Source of the DNA: Anaeromonas sp052088025
GTDB lineage: Bacteria; Bacillota; Clostridia; Tissierellales; SIT17
Reading direction: 5' to 3'
Assembly (NCBI RefSeq): GCF_052088025.1
Contig: NZ_JBQCYD010000007.1
Span: 1-64,000 of the forward strand
Length of the DNA stretch: 64,000 nucleotides
Shown: positions 18,944 through 27,530 of the stretch, piece by piece
Numbering within the stretch: position 1 is the first letter of the stretch
How the letters are laid out: each line of letters starts with the position of its first letter
Made by a program: the position numbers and the translations under genes
Notes under the pieces: model-generated
Databases searched by the model: none
What the model was told of the DNA's origin: nothing
The model's input: the letters and a program-made list of their open reading frames with translations, nothing else

Positions 18944-19879
18944 CTATATGTTTATAGCAAATATAACAAACATTATAACACATACTATTGTATGAATAAC
19001 CACTACATTATTGGCTATTTCACTGTATTCTCTTCCTGCATACTTATCTACAAATAAAGAAAGTGAAAGAGGGGGTGGTAATATTAAGAATGTGAAATAA
19101 GCATAATCAAGTAGTGGATCATTACTTATGATTTTATTGATTATAAATATTTTAAATATATATCCTATGACCAGTATAGTTGTAATTCTTATAGCAAATA
19201 ATTTCATACTTTGTTTTAGATATATTTTATTTAGCTTAAGTCCAAATCCTATAATAATAAGTATGATAGGTGTAGCGATATTTGATAAATAATTTAATGT
19301 AATATCTATACCCATAAACAAAGTGTTTTCAAAAAATATTTTATCTAATCCTAAAATATTTAAAAGTAATCCTAAAATAATTGAAATTATAAGTGGAGAG
19401 CTTATAAAGCCTTTAACTGTATCCCTAGAAAATTTTTCATTACTAAATTTCATTTTAAGTAAGGTATAGAAAACAAACCATACAAAAAACTCATGAGCTA
19501 CTCCAAATATGGATATTTTCTCTAAATTCTCTATGCCAAATACAGAGGCAAATAAAGGTATACCTAAAAGTCCAAATGTAAATGAAGTGGTTACAAAGGG
19601 TATTAAGGGATGGGATATAGCTTTAATTTTGTTTATTAAAATACCTGCTCTATATAATATAATTAATAATACAAAGGTCACTATCATTACTAAAAAATAT
19701 TCTTTTTTAAGAGTCATATCTCTAAATGTAATAAACAATAAGGCAGGCAGGGCAATATTAATAACACCATCTTTTAATTCATTGATAGTTGCTTCTTTTA
19801 CTAAATTTTTTTGTTTTATAATGTAGCCAAGGGCTATCAATAAAAATATTGGTATGATTTTTGATATAATTTCTGACAT
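18944..19879 (-). CDS. AEC family transporter (auxin efflux carrier type)
   Basis: 311-residue membrane protein with about ten helices in two similar halves, as in AEC permeases. Family-like features: LIALGYIIKQKNL near the N-terminus, VTTSFTFGLLGIPLF in the middle and FLILPPPLSLSLF near the C-terminus. Bacterial members carry organic or amino acids; the substrate here is unknown. AAAAGGAG precedes the ATG. It lies 71 bp upstream of galT with no terminator seen between. Confidence 0.88.
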   Translation of the reverse strand: MSEIISKIIPIFLLIALGYIIKQKNLVKEATINELKDGVINIALPALLFITFRDMTLKKEYFLVMIVTFVLLIILYRAGILINKIKAISHPLIPFVTTSFTFGLLGIPLFASVFGIENLEKISIFGVAHEFFVWFVFYTLLKMKFSNEKFSRDTVKGFISSPLIISIILGLLLNILGLDKIFFENTLFMGIDITLNYLSNIATPIILIIIGFGLKLNKIYLKQSMKLFAIRITTILVIGYIFKIFIINKIISNDPLLDYAYFTFLILPPPLSLSLFVDKYAGREYSEIANNVVVIHTIVCVIMFVIFAINI

Positions 19880-19935
19880 ATTTTCTCCTTTTACTTGAAT
19901 AATTAATATTATTATATACTAATTATTACTATATA

Positions 19936-19966
19936 ACAAAAAAACGAGCTAATTCATACTCGTTTG
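19936..19966 (-). terminator. Intrinsic terminator after ridA
   Basis: Stem AAACGAG / CTCGTTT with a ten-base loop, followed on the minus strand by TTTTTTTGTT; it lies about 40 bp past the ridA stop codon. Confidence 0.75.
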
Positions 19967-20002
19967 CTTGTTTTTAAAACTTACATTCTATTTAACTATT
20001 CT

Positions 20003-20386
20003 TTATTTTAATTTAGCTATGGCTTCTATTTCAATCCTAGCATCTTTTGGTATCTTTGCTACTTGAACACATGATCTTGCTGGTGGCTCGTCATTAAAAT
20101 ATGTTCCATATACCTCATTTAATGCTTGAAAATCATTTAAATCTTTTACAAATATTGTGGTTTTAATGATATTTTCCATGCTGCTTCCTGCTTCTTCTAA
20201 TACAGCCTTTAAATTGTCAAGTGCTTTTGCTGTACCTTCTTTAATATCTTCAATTAATTCTCCGCTTTCAGCTTCCATTGGTAATTGTCCTGAAGTAAAT
20301 ACAAATTCACCTATCTTTATTGCTTGTGAATATGGTCCTAATGCTCCTGGTGCTTTTTTTGTTGATACTACTGTTCTTTCTTGCAA
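20003..20386 (-). CDS. ridA: RidA family 2-iminobutanoate/2-iminopropanoate deaminase
   Basis: 127 residues, full length for RidA, a trimeric cytoplasmic enzyme that hydrolyses reactive enamine/imine intermediates made by PLP enzymes such as serine/threonine dehydratases. Motifs: GPYSQAIKIGEFVFTSGQLP at the N-terminus and the substrate-binding Arg in PPARSCVQVAKIPKDA. The start is TTG at 20386 with AAGGGAG upstream. Monocistronic, divergent from the TauE/SafE gene. Confidence 0.95.
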   Translation of the reverse strand: MQERTVVSTKKAPGALGPYSQAIKIGEFVFTSGQLPMEAESGELIEDIKEGTAKALDNLKAVLEEAGSSMENIIKTTIFVKDLNDFQALNEVYGTYFNDEPPARSCVQVAKIPKDARIEIEAIAKLK

Positions 20387-20535
20387 AATAATCTCTCCCT
20401 TATTTTTCTTTTATTATATGGTCTTTACCATAATATTTTAAGTATGATTATATATATATTATATATTACAATTTGTCTATAAACAAACTTTAATTATTTA
20501 TTTTAATTTTATAAGGGTAAGTTTAATAAATATAG

Positions 20536-21252
20536 ATGAATACATTATTTAGCTCAATTACTATTTTTATAGCTTCAATAGTACATGGTATAGCAGGTTT
20601 TGGGCTTGCACAAGTTGCAATGGGCATTATGCCACTTTTTAGAACTGCAGCTTCTGTTGCTGTGGTTAGTAATTTTAGAGTATGGTGGAGTGTAAAAGAT
20701 TGGATTAAACCAGTTATAGGACTTATTGTAGGACTTCCTTTAGGTCTTTATGTGTTTAATCAACTTGATAAAGGACAGGTTAGAATTGCAATTGGTCTAG
20801 TACTTCTTCTTGCTGTAATACTTATTGTACTTGGAAAACAAACAAATGCACTTAAAAATTTATTTGAGGATAAAGATTATAGTGATGGATGGATACTACC
20901 ACTGATAGCAGGATTTTCAGCTGGAGTCTTGGCAGGTGCTGTAGCAATTCCAGGACCTCCTATGATCCTTTATGGAACCTTTATGGTAGCAACTAATAAT
21001 TGGAATGGTAAAAAGATGAAAGCTACATTTACTGCTTTTTTTGGAACTGTAATGCTCTATAGGGTAGCTGTAATATCTTTTCAAGGAAAAATGAATTTAG
21101 GATTGTTCACAGAAGCATTAATAGCAATACCAGCAATGCTTCTTGGAGTTTATGTTGGAATAAAAATATTTGAAAAAATTCCACAAAAAATATTTAATTG
21201 GATTGTAATAGGAATGCTTACTATAAATGCATTCATACTTTTATTCACATAA
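20536..21252 (+). CDS. TauE/SafE family membrane exporter
   Basis: 238 residues, about eight helices, with the two repeated family segments HGIAGFGLAQVAMGIM near the N-terminus and GVLAGAVAIPGPPMILY in the middle. Characterised TauE/SafE members move sulfite, sulfoacetate or related organosulfur anions out of the cell. The ATG is preceded in frame by a stop codon and has no strong RBS, only AAGGGTAAG about 16 bases upstream. The SoxB-like gene starts 21 bp after it and both end at one terminator, so they form a two-gene operon whose substrate is likely a sulfur oxyanion. Confidence 0.87.
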   Translation: MNTLFSSITIFIASIVHGIAGFGLAQVAMGIMPLFRTAASVAVVSNFRVWWSVKDWIKPVIGLIVGLPLGLYVFNQLDKGQVRIAIGLVLLLAVILIVLGKQTNALKNLFEDKDYSDGWILPLIAGFSAGVLAGAVAIPGPPMILYGTFMVATNNWNGKKMKATFTAFFGTVMLYRVAVISFQGKMNLGLFTEALIAIPAMLLGVYVGIKIFEKIPQKIFNWIVIGMLTINAFILLFT

Positions 21253-21273
21253 AATATGAAAGGAGAATATAAA

Positions 21274-22725
21274 TTGTCAAATAAAAAAAAATTAACCATT
21301 ATACAAATGAATGACACACATGGATACCTAGAAGAACACAATGAATATTTATGGGATGGTAATAATGAAAAATATGTAAAGGTTGGGGGTTATCCTCGTA
21401 TAGCTAGCTATATCAATGATATAAGAAAAGAAAATGATGAAAATGTTTTATTTTTAGATGGTGGTGATACATTTCATGGAACATATCCTTTGGTTCAATC
21501 AAAAGGTGAAGTTGCAATAGATCTTTTAAATGATTTGAAATTAGATGCCATGACAGCGCATTGGGAATTTGCATACGGACCAGAACAATTTAATAATTTA
21601 GTAGAAAAACTAAATTACCCTATGCTTGCTATTAACTGTTATAATGAAGAAAATGACGAATTGGTTTTTCCTCCTTATATTACAAAGGAAATAAATGATT
21701 TGAAAATAGGTGTAATAGGAATAGCTGCTACTATTGTAGATAAGGTTATGCCAGAACATTTTAGTGAAGGGATATATTTCACTATGGGAAATGAAGAATT
21801 ACCTAGATATATAGATAAACTAAAAAACGAAGAAAATGTAGATTTAGTTGTAGTATTATCCCATTTGGGCTATCCTCAAGAATTAAAGATAGCAAACAAG
21901 ATAGATGGTATAGATGTACTTTTAAGTGCACACACTCACAATAGAATATATGAACCTGCTATAGTTAATGATACAATAATTATTCAATCAGGCTGCCATG
22001 GCTCGTTTTTAGGTAGACTTGATTTAGAAATTGAAAATAAAAGAATAATAAATTATAATCATGAACTAAAATTACTAGATGAAAGTGTAGCAAAAGATGA
22101 TACTATGAAGAAAAAGATAGATGAAATTATGGCTCCTGATAGAGATATGCTAAATGAAGTAAAGGGTAAAACCAAAACAGATTTAGCAAGAGATAAGGTA
22201 TTAGAATCTACAATGGATAATTTTCTTCTTCAATCATTGATGCATGAGGTTCCAGATGCTGTCATGGCTTTTTCAAATGGTTGGAGATATGGAGCTCCTA
22301 TACCAAAGGGAGATATTACAATGAATGATATTTGGAATATCATACCTGTAAATCCTCCTGTATCTACTATTGATTTAACAGGAGAAGAACTTTGGAATAT
22401 GATGGAAGAAAATTTAGAGAGAACTTTTGCAAAAGATCCATTTGAACAAATGGGTGGATATGTAAAGAGAAGCATGGGTATAAATGTTTATTTTAAAATT
22501 GAAAATCCATATGGTGAAAGAATACAAGAATTATTTGTTGCTGGAAAAGCTGTAGATAAAAACAAGACTTATAAAACAGTCTATGTTACAAGCCAAGGTG
22601 TTCCTGCAAAATATGGAAGTAATAGAAAACATTTAGATATTCATGCAATAGATGCTATATTAAACTATTTAGATGATAAAAAAGAAATCAAGGCTCCAAT
22701 TACTGGTTCAATTGTAGCAATATAA
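21274..22725 (+). CDS. SoxB-like metallophosphoesterase / 5'-nucleotidase family protein
   Basis: 483 residues with the two-domain 5'-nucleotidase layout: N-terminal calcineurin-like metal centre (MNDTHG at 12-17, DGGD at 62-65, SHLG near 196, SAHTH at 218-222) and a C-terminal 5'-nucleotidase domain. The usual GNHEFD motif reads AHWEFA at 95-100. From memory of the family, HWEF in that place, together with DGGDT, marks the SoxB thiosulfohydrolase clade rather than nucleotidases. There is no signal peptide, so it should be cytoplasmic, unlike the Tat-exported SoxB. The start is TTG at 21274 with AGGAGA seven bases upstream; an ATG six codons earlier overlaps the RBS. Partner of the TauE/SafE gene. 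Alternative: a true nucleotidase of unusual active site. Confidence 0.85.
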   Translation: MSNKKKLTIIQMNDTHGYLEEHNEYLWDGNNEKYVKVGGYPRIASYINDIRKENDENVLFLDGGDTFHGTYPLVQSKGEVAIDLLNDLKLDAMTAHWEFAYGPEQFNNLVEKLNYPMLAINCYNEENDELVFPPYITKEINDLKIGVIGIAATIVDKVMPEHFSEGIYFTMGNEELPRYIDKLKNEENVDLVVVLSHLGYPQELKIANKIDGIDVLLSAHTHNRIYEPAIVNDTIIIQSGCHGSFLGRLDLEIENKRIINYNHELKLLDESVAKDDTMKKKIDEIMAPDRDMLNEVKGKTKTDLARDKVLESTMDNFLLQSLMHEVPDAVMAFSNGWRYGAPIPKGDITMNDIWNIIPVNPPVSTIDLTGEELWNMMEENLERTFAKDPFEQMGGYVKRSMGINVYFKIENPYGERIQELFVAGKAVDKNKTYKTVYVTSQGVPAKYGSNRKHLDIHAIDAILNYLDDKKEIKAPITGSIVAI

Positions 22726-22730
22726 ATTTA

Positions 22731-22765
22731 AAAAAGTTCCGAGACAAGAGTCTCGGAACTTTTTT
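22731..22765. terminator. Bidirectional terminator between convergent genes
   Basis: Perfect stem AAAAAGTTCCGAGAC / GTCTCGGAACTTTTT with loop AAGA, between the plus-strand SoxB-like gene and the minus-strand ABC exporter gene, whose stop codon it touches. A-run on one side and T-run on the other let it serve both. Confidence 0.92.
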
Positions 22766-24629
22766 AGCTTGCTTGGTCTTTTTTAAATTGACTATTATAA
22801 AGTTCTGCATAAAATCCTTCTTTTTCTAATAATTCATCATGACTACCTTGTTCTACTATATCTCCGTGATTCATAACTAAAATCAAATCAGCATCACGTA
22901 TAGTTGATAGTCTATGAGCTATGATGAAACTCGTTCTATTTTTCATTAAATTATCCATAGCTCTTTGAATTTGAATTTCAGTACGAGTATCTACTGAAGA
23001 TGTTGCTTCATCTAATATTAATATCCTTGGATCTTTAAGTATAGCTCTTGCAATAGTAATAAGTTGTTTTTGTCCTGAAGATACATTTGAAGCTTCTTCA
23101 TTTAAAATCATATCATAACCATTTGGAAGATGATGAACAAAACTATCTACATGTGCTGCTTTTGCTGCAGCTATAACCTCTTCATCTGTTGCACTAAGTC
23201 TACCATATCTTATGTTTTCCATTATGCTTCCATTATAAAGCCAAGTATCTTGAAGTACCATACCAAATTTTCTTCTTAAATCACTTCTTGTAAAATCCTT
23301 TATATCATATCCATCAATTAATATTTCTCCATCATTTATATCATAAAATCTCATAAGAAGTTTAACCATAGTAGTTTTACCTGCTCCTGTAGGACCTACC
23401 AATGCTACCTTTTGACCTGCTTTAATATCAGCTGAAAAATCATTTATTATAGTTTCATCTTCATTATATCCAAAATTAACATGATCAAATGTAACTCTAC
23501 CTTTGATTTCTTTGACTTTAACAGGATTACTAGTTTCTTTTATCTCTTCATCTTCTTCTAAAAATTCAAAAACTCGCTCTGCAGAAGCTGCTGTTTGCTG
23601 AAGTATATTAGATATATTTGCAACTTGTGAAATTGGTTGAGTAAATTGTCGCACATATTGAATAAAGGCTTGAATATCTCCAACTTCTATAGTTCTTTTA
23701 GCAGCCAGATATCCTCCTAATATGCTAACTACAACATAACCAATATTACCTACAAAATTCATAAGTGGCATCATAATACTAGTTAAAAATTGAGATTTCC
23801 AAGCTGCTCCATATAGTTTGTTATTCCTTTTATTAAATTCATCTATACTTTTGCTTTCACCATTAAATGCCTTCATTACAAGGTGCCCGCCATACATTTC
23901 TTCTACATGGCCATTTACATTACCTAAATAATCTTGTTGTTCTTTAAAAAATCTTTGAGATCTTTTTACTATAGATATTATGAGAATTAAAGAAATAGGT
24001 ATAGTAATGAGTGATGCTAAAGTCATCCTCCAGCTTATAGTAAGCATCATTATAAGAACACCTATTATAGTAGTAACTGATGTAATTATTTGAGTTAAAC
24101 TTTGATTTAGTGTTTGACTAAGTGTATCAACATCATTTGTAACCCTTGATAATACTTCCCCCTTACTTGTAGTATCAAAATATTTAAGAGGAAGGAGATT
24201 TATTTTTTCTGATATATCTTTCCTAAGTTTATAACTCACTTTCATAGATACTCCAGCCATTATATAATTTTGAATATAGCGAAATACTGCACTAATCATA
24301 TATAATCCTGCAAGAATTAAAAGAGTATTTCTAATAGAGTCAAAATCTATATTACCTGTTCCTGCTATCTTTTTCATTATTCCTTCAAAAATCTCTGTAG
24401 TAACGCTACCTAATACTTTAGGACCTATTATTAAAAATATAGTACTAGCTATAGCAAATAAAATTACAACTAATATTGAATTTTTATATACTGATAAGTA
24501 ATCAATAAGTTTTTTCATAGTTCCTTTGAAGTCTTTAGCCTTTTCTACCCCTTTCATCATTCCACGTGGTCCACCACCAGGGCCATGACCTCTAGGACTA
24601 GAATCTTTTTTTATCTTCTTATCTCTCAA
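22764..24629 (-). CDS. Heterodimeric ABC exporter, subunit with canonical ATP site
   Basis: 621 residues: a Gly/Pro-rich basic N-terminal tail, six membrane helices (about 45-330), then the nucleotide-binding domain with Walker A GPTGAGKTT, Walker B ILILDEATSSVD and H-loop IIAHRLS. The signature motif is the altered NVSSGQKQ. Type IV exporters of this kind pump drugs or lipids. Its partner gene lies directly upstream with a four-base overlap, where the stop TGA of that gene lies in the TTG start. RBS AAAGGAGG is seven bases before the TTG. The pair follows a MarR gene, so inducible multidrug or peptide export is likely, though the substrate is unknown. Confidence 0.93.
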   Translation of the reverse strand: MRDKKIKKDSSPRGHGPGGGPRGMMKGVEKAKDFKGTMKKLIDYLSVYKNSILVVILFAIASTIFLIIGPKVLGSVTTEIFEGIMKKIAGTGNIDFDSIRNTLLILAGLYMISAVFRYIQNYIMAGVSMKVSYKLRKDISEKINLLPLKYFDTTSKGEVLSRVTNDVDTLSQTLNQSLTQIITSVTTIIGVLIMMLTISWRMTLASLITIPISLILIISIVKRSQRFFKEQQDYLGNVNGHVEEMYGGHLVMKAFNGESKSIDEFNKRNNKLYGAAWKSQFLTSIMMPLMNFVGNIGYVVVSILGGYLAAKRTIEVGDIQAFIQYVRQFTQPISQVANISNILQQTAASAERVFEFLEEDEEIKETSNPVKVKEIKGRVTFDHVNFGYNEDETIINDFSADIKAGQKVALVGPTGAGKTTMVKLLMRFYDINDGEILIDGYDIKDFTRSDLRRKFGMVLQDTWLYNGSIMENIRYGRLSATDEEVIAAAKAAHVDSFVHHLPNGYDMILNEEASNVSSGQKQLITIARAILKDPRILILDEATSSVDTRTEIQIQRAMDNLMKNRTSFIIAHRLSTIRDADLILVMNHGDIVEQGSHDELLEKEGFYAELYNSQFKKDQAS

Positions 24630-26851
24630 GCTAATTCCTCCTTTGAAAGCTGAGATTCAGCTATTTCCCTATATGTTTTACAATTTTTAAGGAGTTCTTT
24701 ATGAGTGCCTTTACCCACAATTTTACCTTCATCTAAAACTATTATTTGTTCTGCATTCATTATACTTGAAACCCTTTGGGCTACTATAATAATAGTGCTT
24801 TTCTCTACCCTCTCATTAAGAGCTTTTCTTAAAGCAGAATCAGTTTTAAAATCAAGTGCAGAGAAACTATCATCAAATAAGAATATCTCTGGTTTTTTCA
24901 TAAGTGCACGAGCTATAGATAATCTTTGCTTTTGTCCACCTGATACATTAGAACCATCTTGAGAAATAGGAGCTTTGAAGTTCTCATCTCTTTCTTTTAT
25001 AAACTCCATAGATTGAGATACTTCTGCAGCTGTTTTCAAATCTTCTTCAGATGCATCTTCATCTCCATATTTTAAATTCGATTCAATTGTTCCACTAAAT
25101 AAGGTACTCTTTTGAGGAACATAGCCTATTTTTTCTCTTAAATCATGTTGAGAAATATTTCTTATATCTATTCCATCTACAAGTATTTGACCCTTATTTA
25201 CATCTTCAAATCTTGGTATCAAATTTAAGAGTGTAGTCTTACCAGAGCCTGTTGAGCCAATAATAGCTGTAGTTTCTCCTGGTATAGCTTTGAAGTTGAT
25301 GTCTTTTAACATATTTTCTTCTGCACCTTCATATCTAAATGATACATCTTTAAATTCAACTACACCTTGTAATGAATCATCAAACTTATCTGGCTTTAAA
25401 GGATCAACTATAACAGGTTCAGTATTTAATACTTCTGCTATACGATTTGCTGAAATAGCAGCCCTTGGTATTAATATAAACATAAAACTCATCATCAAAA
25501 ATGCGAATATTATCTGCATAGCATATTGCATATAAGCTAGCATATCTCCTACCTGCATGCTAGAATCTGCTATTCTATTAGCACCTACCCATACTATAAG
25601 TAGGGTAACTCCATTCATTATTAGCATCATAGCTGGATATGTTGCTGCCATTACCCTATTTACAAAGAGATTTGTATCTGTAAGATCTCTATTTGCTTTA
25701 TCAAATCTTGCCTCTTCAAAGTTTTGATTGCTAAAGGCCCTTATAACCATCATTCCAGATAAGTTTTCACGAGTAACTAAATTTAATTTATCTATAAGTT
25801 TTTGAACTATTTTAAATTTAGGTAAGACTATAGCAAATACTATAGAAATAAGACCTAAAAGAGCTATAACTGCAACTCCTATTATCCAAGACATAGAAGG
25901 ACTTCTATTTATAGCTTTAATCACTCCACCAATACCCATGATTGGAGCAAAGAATACCATTCTTATCATTATTACAATTAAATTTTGTATTTGTGTTACA
26001 TCATTTGTAGTCCTTGTAATCAATGAAGCATAGGAAAATTTATTTAATTCCCTAATAGAAAAGGATTCAACTTTTGTAAATACAGCATTTCTTAAATTAC
26101 GAGCAAATCCTGCTGCAGTCCTAGATGCCAAAAATCCTACTATTATAATACTTACCGCACTTACAAGTGCAATAAGTAGCATTATTCCTCCAGATTTAAG
26201 AATATAATTAGTTTGAATTTTTTCTACATCCATTCCTAGTGCTGCATATTCAGATTTAACAGCTCCTGCTGCACCTTGAACTATAGCATCTTCACCTAAT
26301 GCATCAATTCTCTCATTCATTTGATTACTTATCTCTTTTCTTTGTTCATCTGGTAAGTTTTCAAAAATTTCATATATATCACTGTCAGCAGGTATTTTAT
26401 TGCCATCAAATTCCATTACCCCATCTTTAGCATTTTTTTGTATTTGCTCAATACCTGATACAGTGATTAAAGCTCTACCTATTATATCGTTTAAATCTTC
26501 TATTTTTTCATCACTTATATCATTTAAAACATAGATAGGAGCCTTAGCTAAATTTGGATATTCATCTATATATTCATTATAATTTTCATTTTGCTCATCA
26601 ATCAAAGTATAATTATCTAATATTTTTTCTTTTGCATTTTCATCCATAAATATTGTAATCCTATCCATCAAGCTCTTTCTCATAGCTTCTGGTGTAGACT
26701 CTTCAATACCACCTTGTTGAATACCTGTATTAACTATATTTGCCATATAATCTGGAAGTGAAAGTTCAGCCATAGCTTGCACAAACAAAAATACAATAGC
26801 AAATATAATCATCCATGTAAATGGCTTTAGGTGCTTGATTAATTTACTCAT
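24626..26851 (-). CDS. Heterodimeric ABC exporter, subunit with degenerate ATP site
   Basis: 741 residues. Between the first and second membrane helices sits an insert of about 170 residues (about 40-215, charged, predicted outside the cell) not present in the partner. The nucleotide-binding domain has Walker A GSTGSGKTT and a proper signature NVSGGQKQR, but the catalytic Glu after Walker B is Asp (FLFDDSFSALD) and the H-loop His is Gln (VAQRVSS). This is the pattern of heterodimers such as TM287/288 or BmrCD, where one of two ATP sites is inactive. It is 16 bp downstream of the MarR gene and overlaps the partner gene. AAGGAG lies eleven bases before the ATG. Confidence 0.93.
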   Translation of the reverse strand: MSKLIKHLKPFTWMIIFAIVFLFVQAMAELSLPDYMANIVNTGIQQGGIEESTPEAMRKSLMDRITIFMDENAKEKILDNYTLIDEQNENYNEYIDEYPNLAKAPIYVLNDISDEKIEDLNDIIGRALITVSGIEQIQKNAKDGVMEFDGNKIPADSDIYEIFENLPDEQRKEISNQMNERIDALGEDAIVQGAAGAVKSEYAALGMDVEKIQTNYILKSGGIMLLIALVSAVSIIIVGFLASRTAAGFARNLRNAVFTKVESFSIRELNKFSYASLITRTTNDVTQIQNLIVIMIRMVFFAPIMGIGGVIKAINRSPSMSWIIGVAVIALLGLISIVFAIVLPKFKIVQKLIDKLNLVTRENLSGMMVIRAFSNQNFEEARFDKANRDLTDTNLFVNRVMAATYPAMMLIMNGVTLLIVWVGANRIADSSMQVGDMLAYMQYAMQIIFAFLMMSFMFILIPRAAISANRIAEVLNTEPVIVDPLKPDKFDDSLQGVVEFKDVSFRYEGAEENMLKDINFKAIPGETTAIIGSTGSGKTTLLNLIPRFEDVNKGQILVDGIDIRNISQHDLREKIGYVPQKSTLFSGTIESNLKYGDEDASEEDLKTAAEVSQSMEFIKERDENFKAPISQDGSNVSGGQKQRLSIARALMKKPEIFLFDDSFSALDFKTDSALRKALNERVEKSTIIIVAQRVSSIMNAEQIIVLDEGKIVGKGTHKELLKNCKTYREIAESQLSKEELA

Positions 26852-26866
26852 TATCCTATCAACTCC

Positions 26867-27304
26867 TTAATTTTCCCTATTCTTATCTAATACTTTTTCT
26901 AATGTATAAAGTCCTATATATATTTTTTCTATTTCTTCCTCTGTAGCATTATTTATGATATTATCTATTTTATTTTCTATATTAGAAAACTTACTTTTAG
27001 ATTTTTCTTTGAAATCATCCGTCATTTTTACATTAACAACTCTTCTATCTTCTTTACTTCTAGTTCTTTCTACAAATCCATCTCTTTCCATTCTATCTAT
27101 TATTCCAGATACTGTGCTATTTGAAAGCCCCATTTTTTTACTTAATTCACTTATCTTCATTTCTCCATCTTTAGTAAGTATCCCCATAAGCATACCTTGA
27201 GGCCCTGTTAAATTCATTTCTTTAAATTCACATTCTATATTATGTTTGATGCTATCCATAACTCTTTTAAGTAATTTTACAATACTCATTCCACCTTCTA
27301 TCAT
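26867..27304 (-). CDS. MarR family transcriptional regulator
   Basis: 145 residues with the MarR winged helix: recognition region MKISELSKKMGLSNSTVSGI, then the wing with DGFVERTRSKEDRRVVNVKM. GAGGTG lies five bases before the ATG at 27304. First gene of a three-gene operon with the heterodimeric ABC exporter, so it most likely represses its own promoter until a drug or other ligand is bound. The two palindromic sites between its promoter and start codon (27331-27370) fit autoregulation. Confidence 0.94.
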   Translation of the reverse strand: MIEGGMSIVKLLKRVMDSIKHNIECEFKEMNLTGPQGMLMGILTKDGEMKISELSKKMGLSNSTVSGIIDRMERDGFVERTRSKEDRRVVNVKMTDDFKEKSKSKFSNIENKIDNIINNATEEEIEKIYIGLYTLEKVLDKNREN

Positions 27305-27330
27305 TAATACACCTCATTTCTATTATTCTT

Positions 27331-27370
27331 TCTATACAAACATTTCGTATAGATATATTTCGTGTACGAA
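27331..27370 (-). promoter_or_regulatory. Candidate twin MarR operators
   Basis: Two inverted repeats lie downstream of the -10 box: TTCGTGTACGAA at 27359-27370 (five-base arms, two-base centre) and TCTATAC-N9-GTATAGA at 27331-27353. Both share a TTCGTATA/TTCGTGTA core. Position over the start of transcription suits repression by the MarR protein. Confidence 0.6.
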
Positions 27371-27374
27371 TTAT

Positions 27375-27403
27375 ATTTTACTCTTATTAGTATTGACTGT
27401 CAA
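27375..27403 (-). promoter_or_regulatory. Promoter of marR-ABC exporter operon
   Basis: TTGACA at 27398-27403, 17-bp spacer, TAAAAT at 27375-27380 (read on the minus strand). A near-ideal housekeeping promoter with the operators just downstream. Confidence 0.8.
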
Positions 27404-27418
27404 TACTTTTTTATATAA

Positions 27419-27462
27419 AAATAAAGAATAAGTTCCTAAATTTAGGAACTTATTCTTTATTT
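27419..27462 (-). terminator. Perfect-palindrome terminator after AGCS gene
   Basis: A 22-bp-arm perfect inverted repeat centred at 27440/27441 (stem end GTTCCTAAA). It lies 69 bp past the annotated stop codon of the symporter gene but only about nine bases past the stop of the alternative reading frame discussed in the findings. Confidence 0.85.
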
Positions 27463-27530
27463 ATTATTTTAATTGTTCTTCAATTGACTTTGTAAAATGT
27501 GTTGACTTGTCTCCTGTATGCTTTGTAATT

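Noticed and set aside
21274..22725. Plain secreted 5'-nucleotidase (UshA type)
   Set aside because: No signal peptide, and the GNHEFD motif is replaced by AHWEFA; a SoxB-like identity fits better, though not proven.
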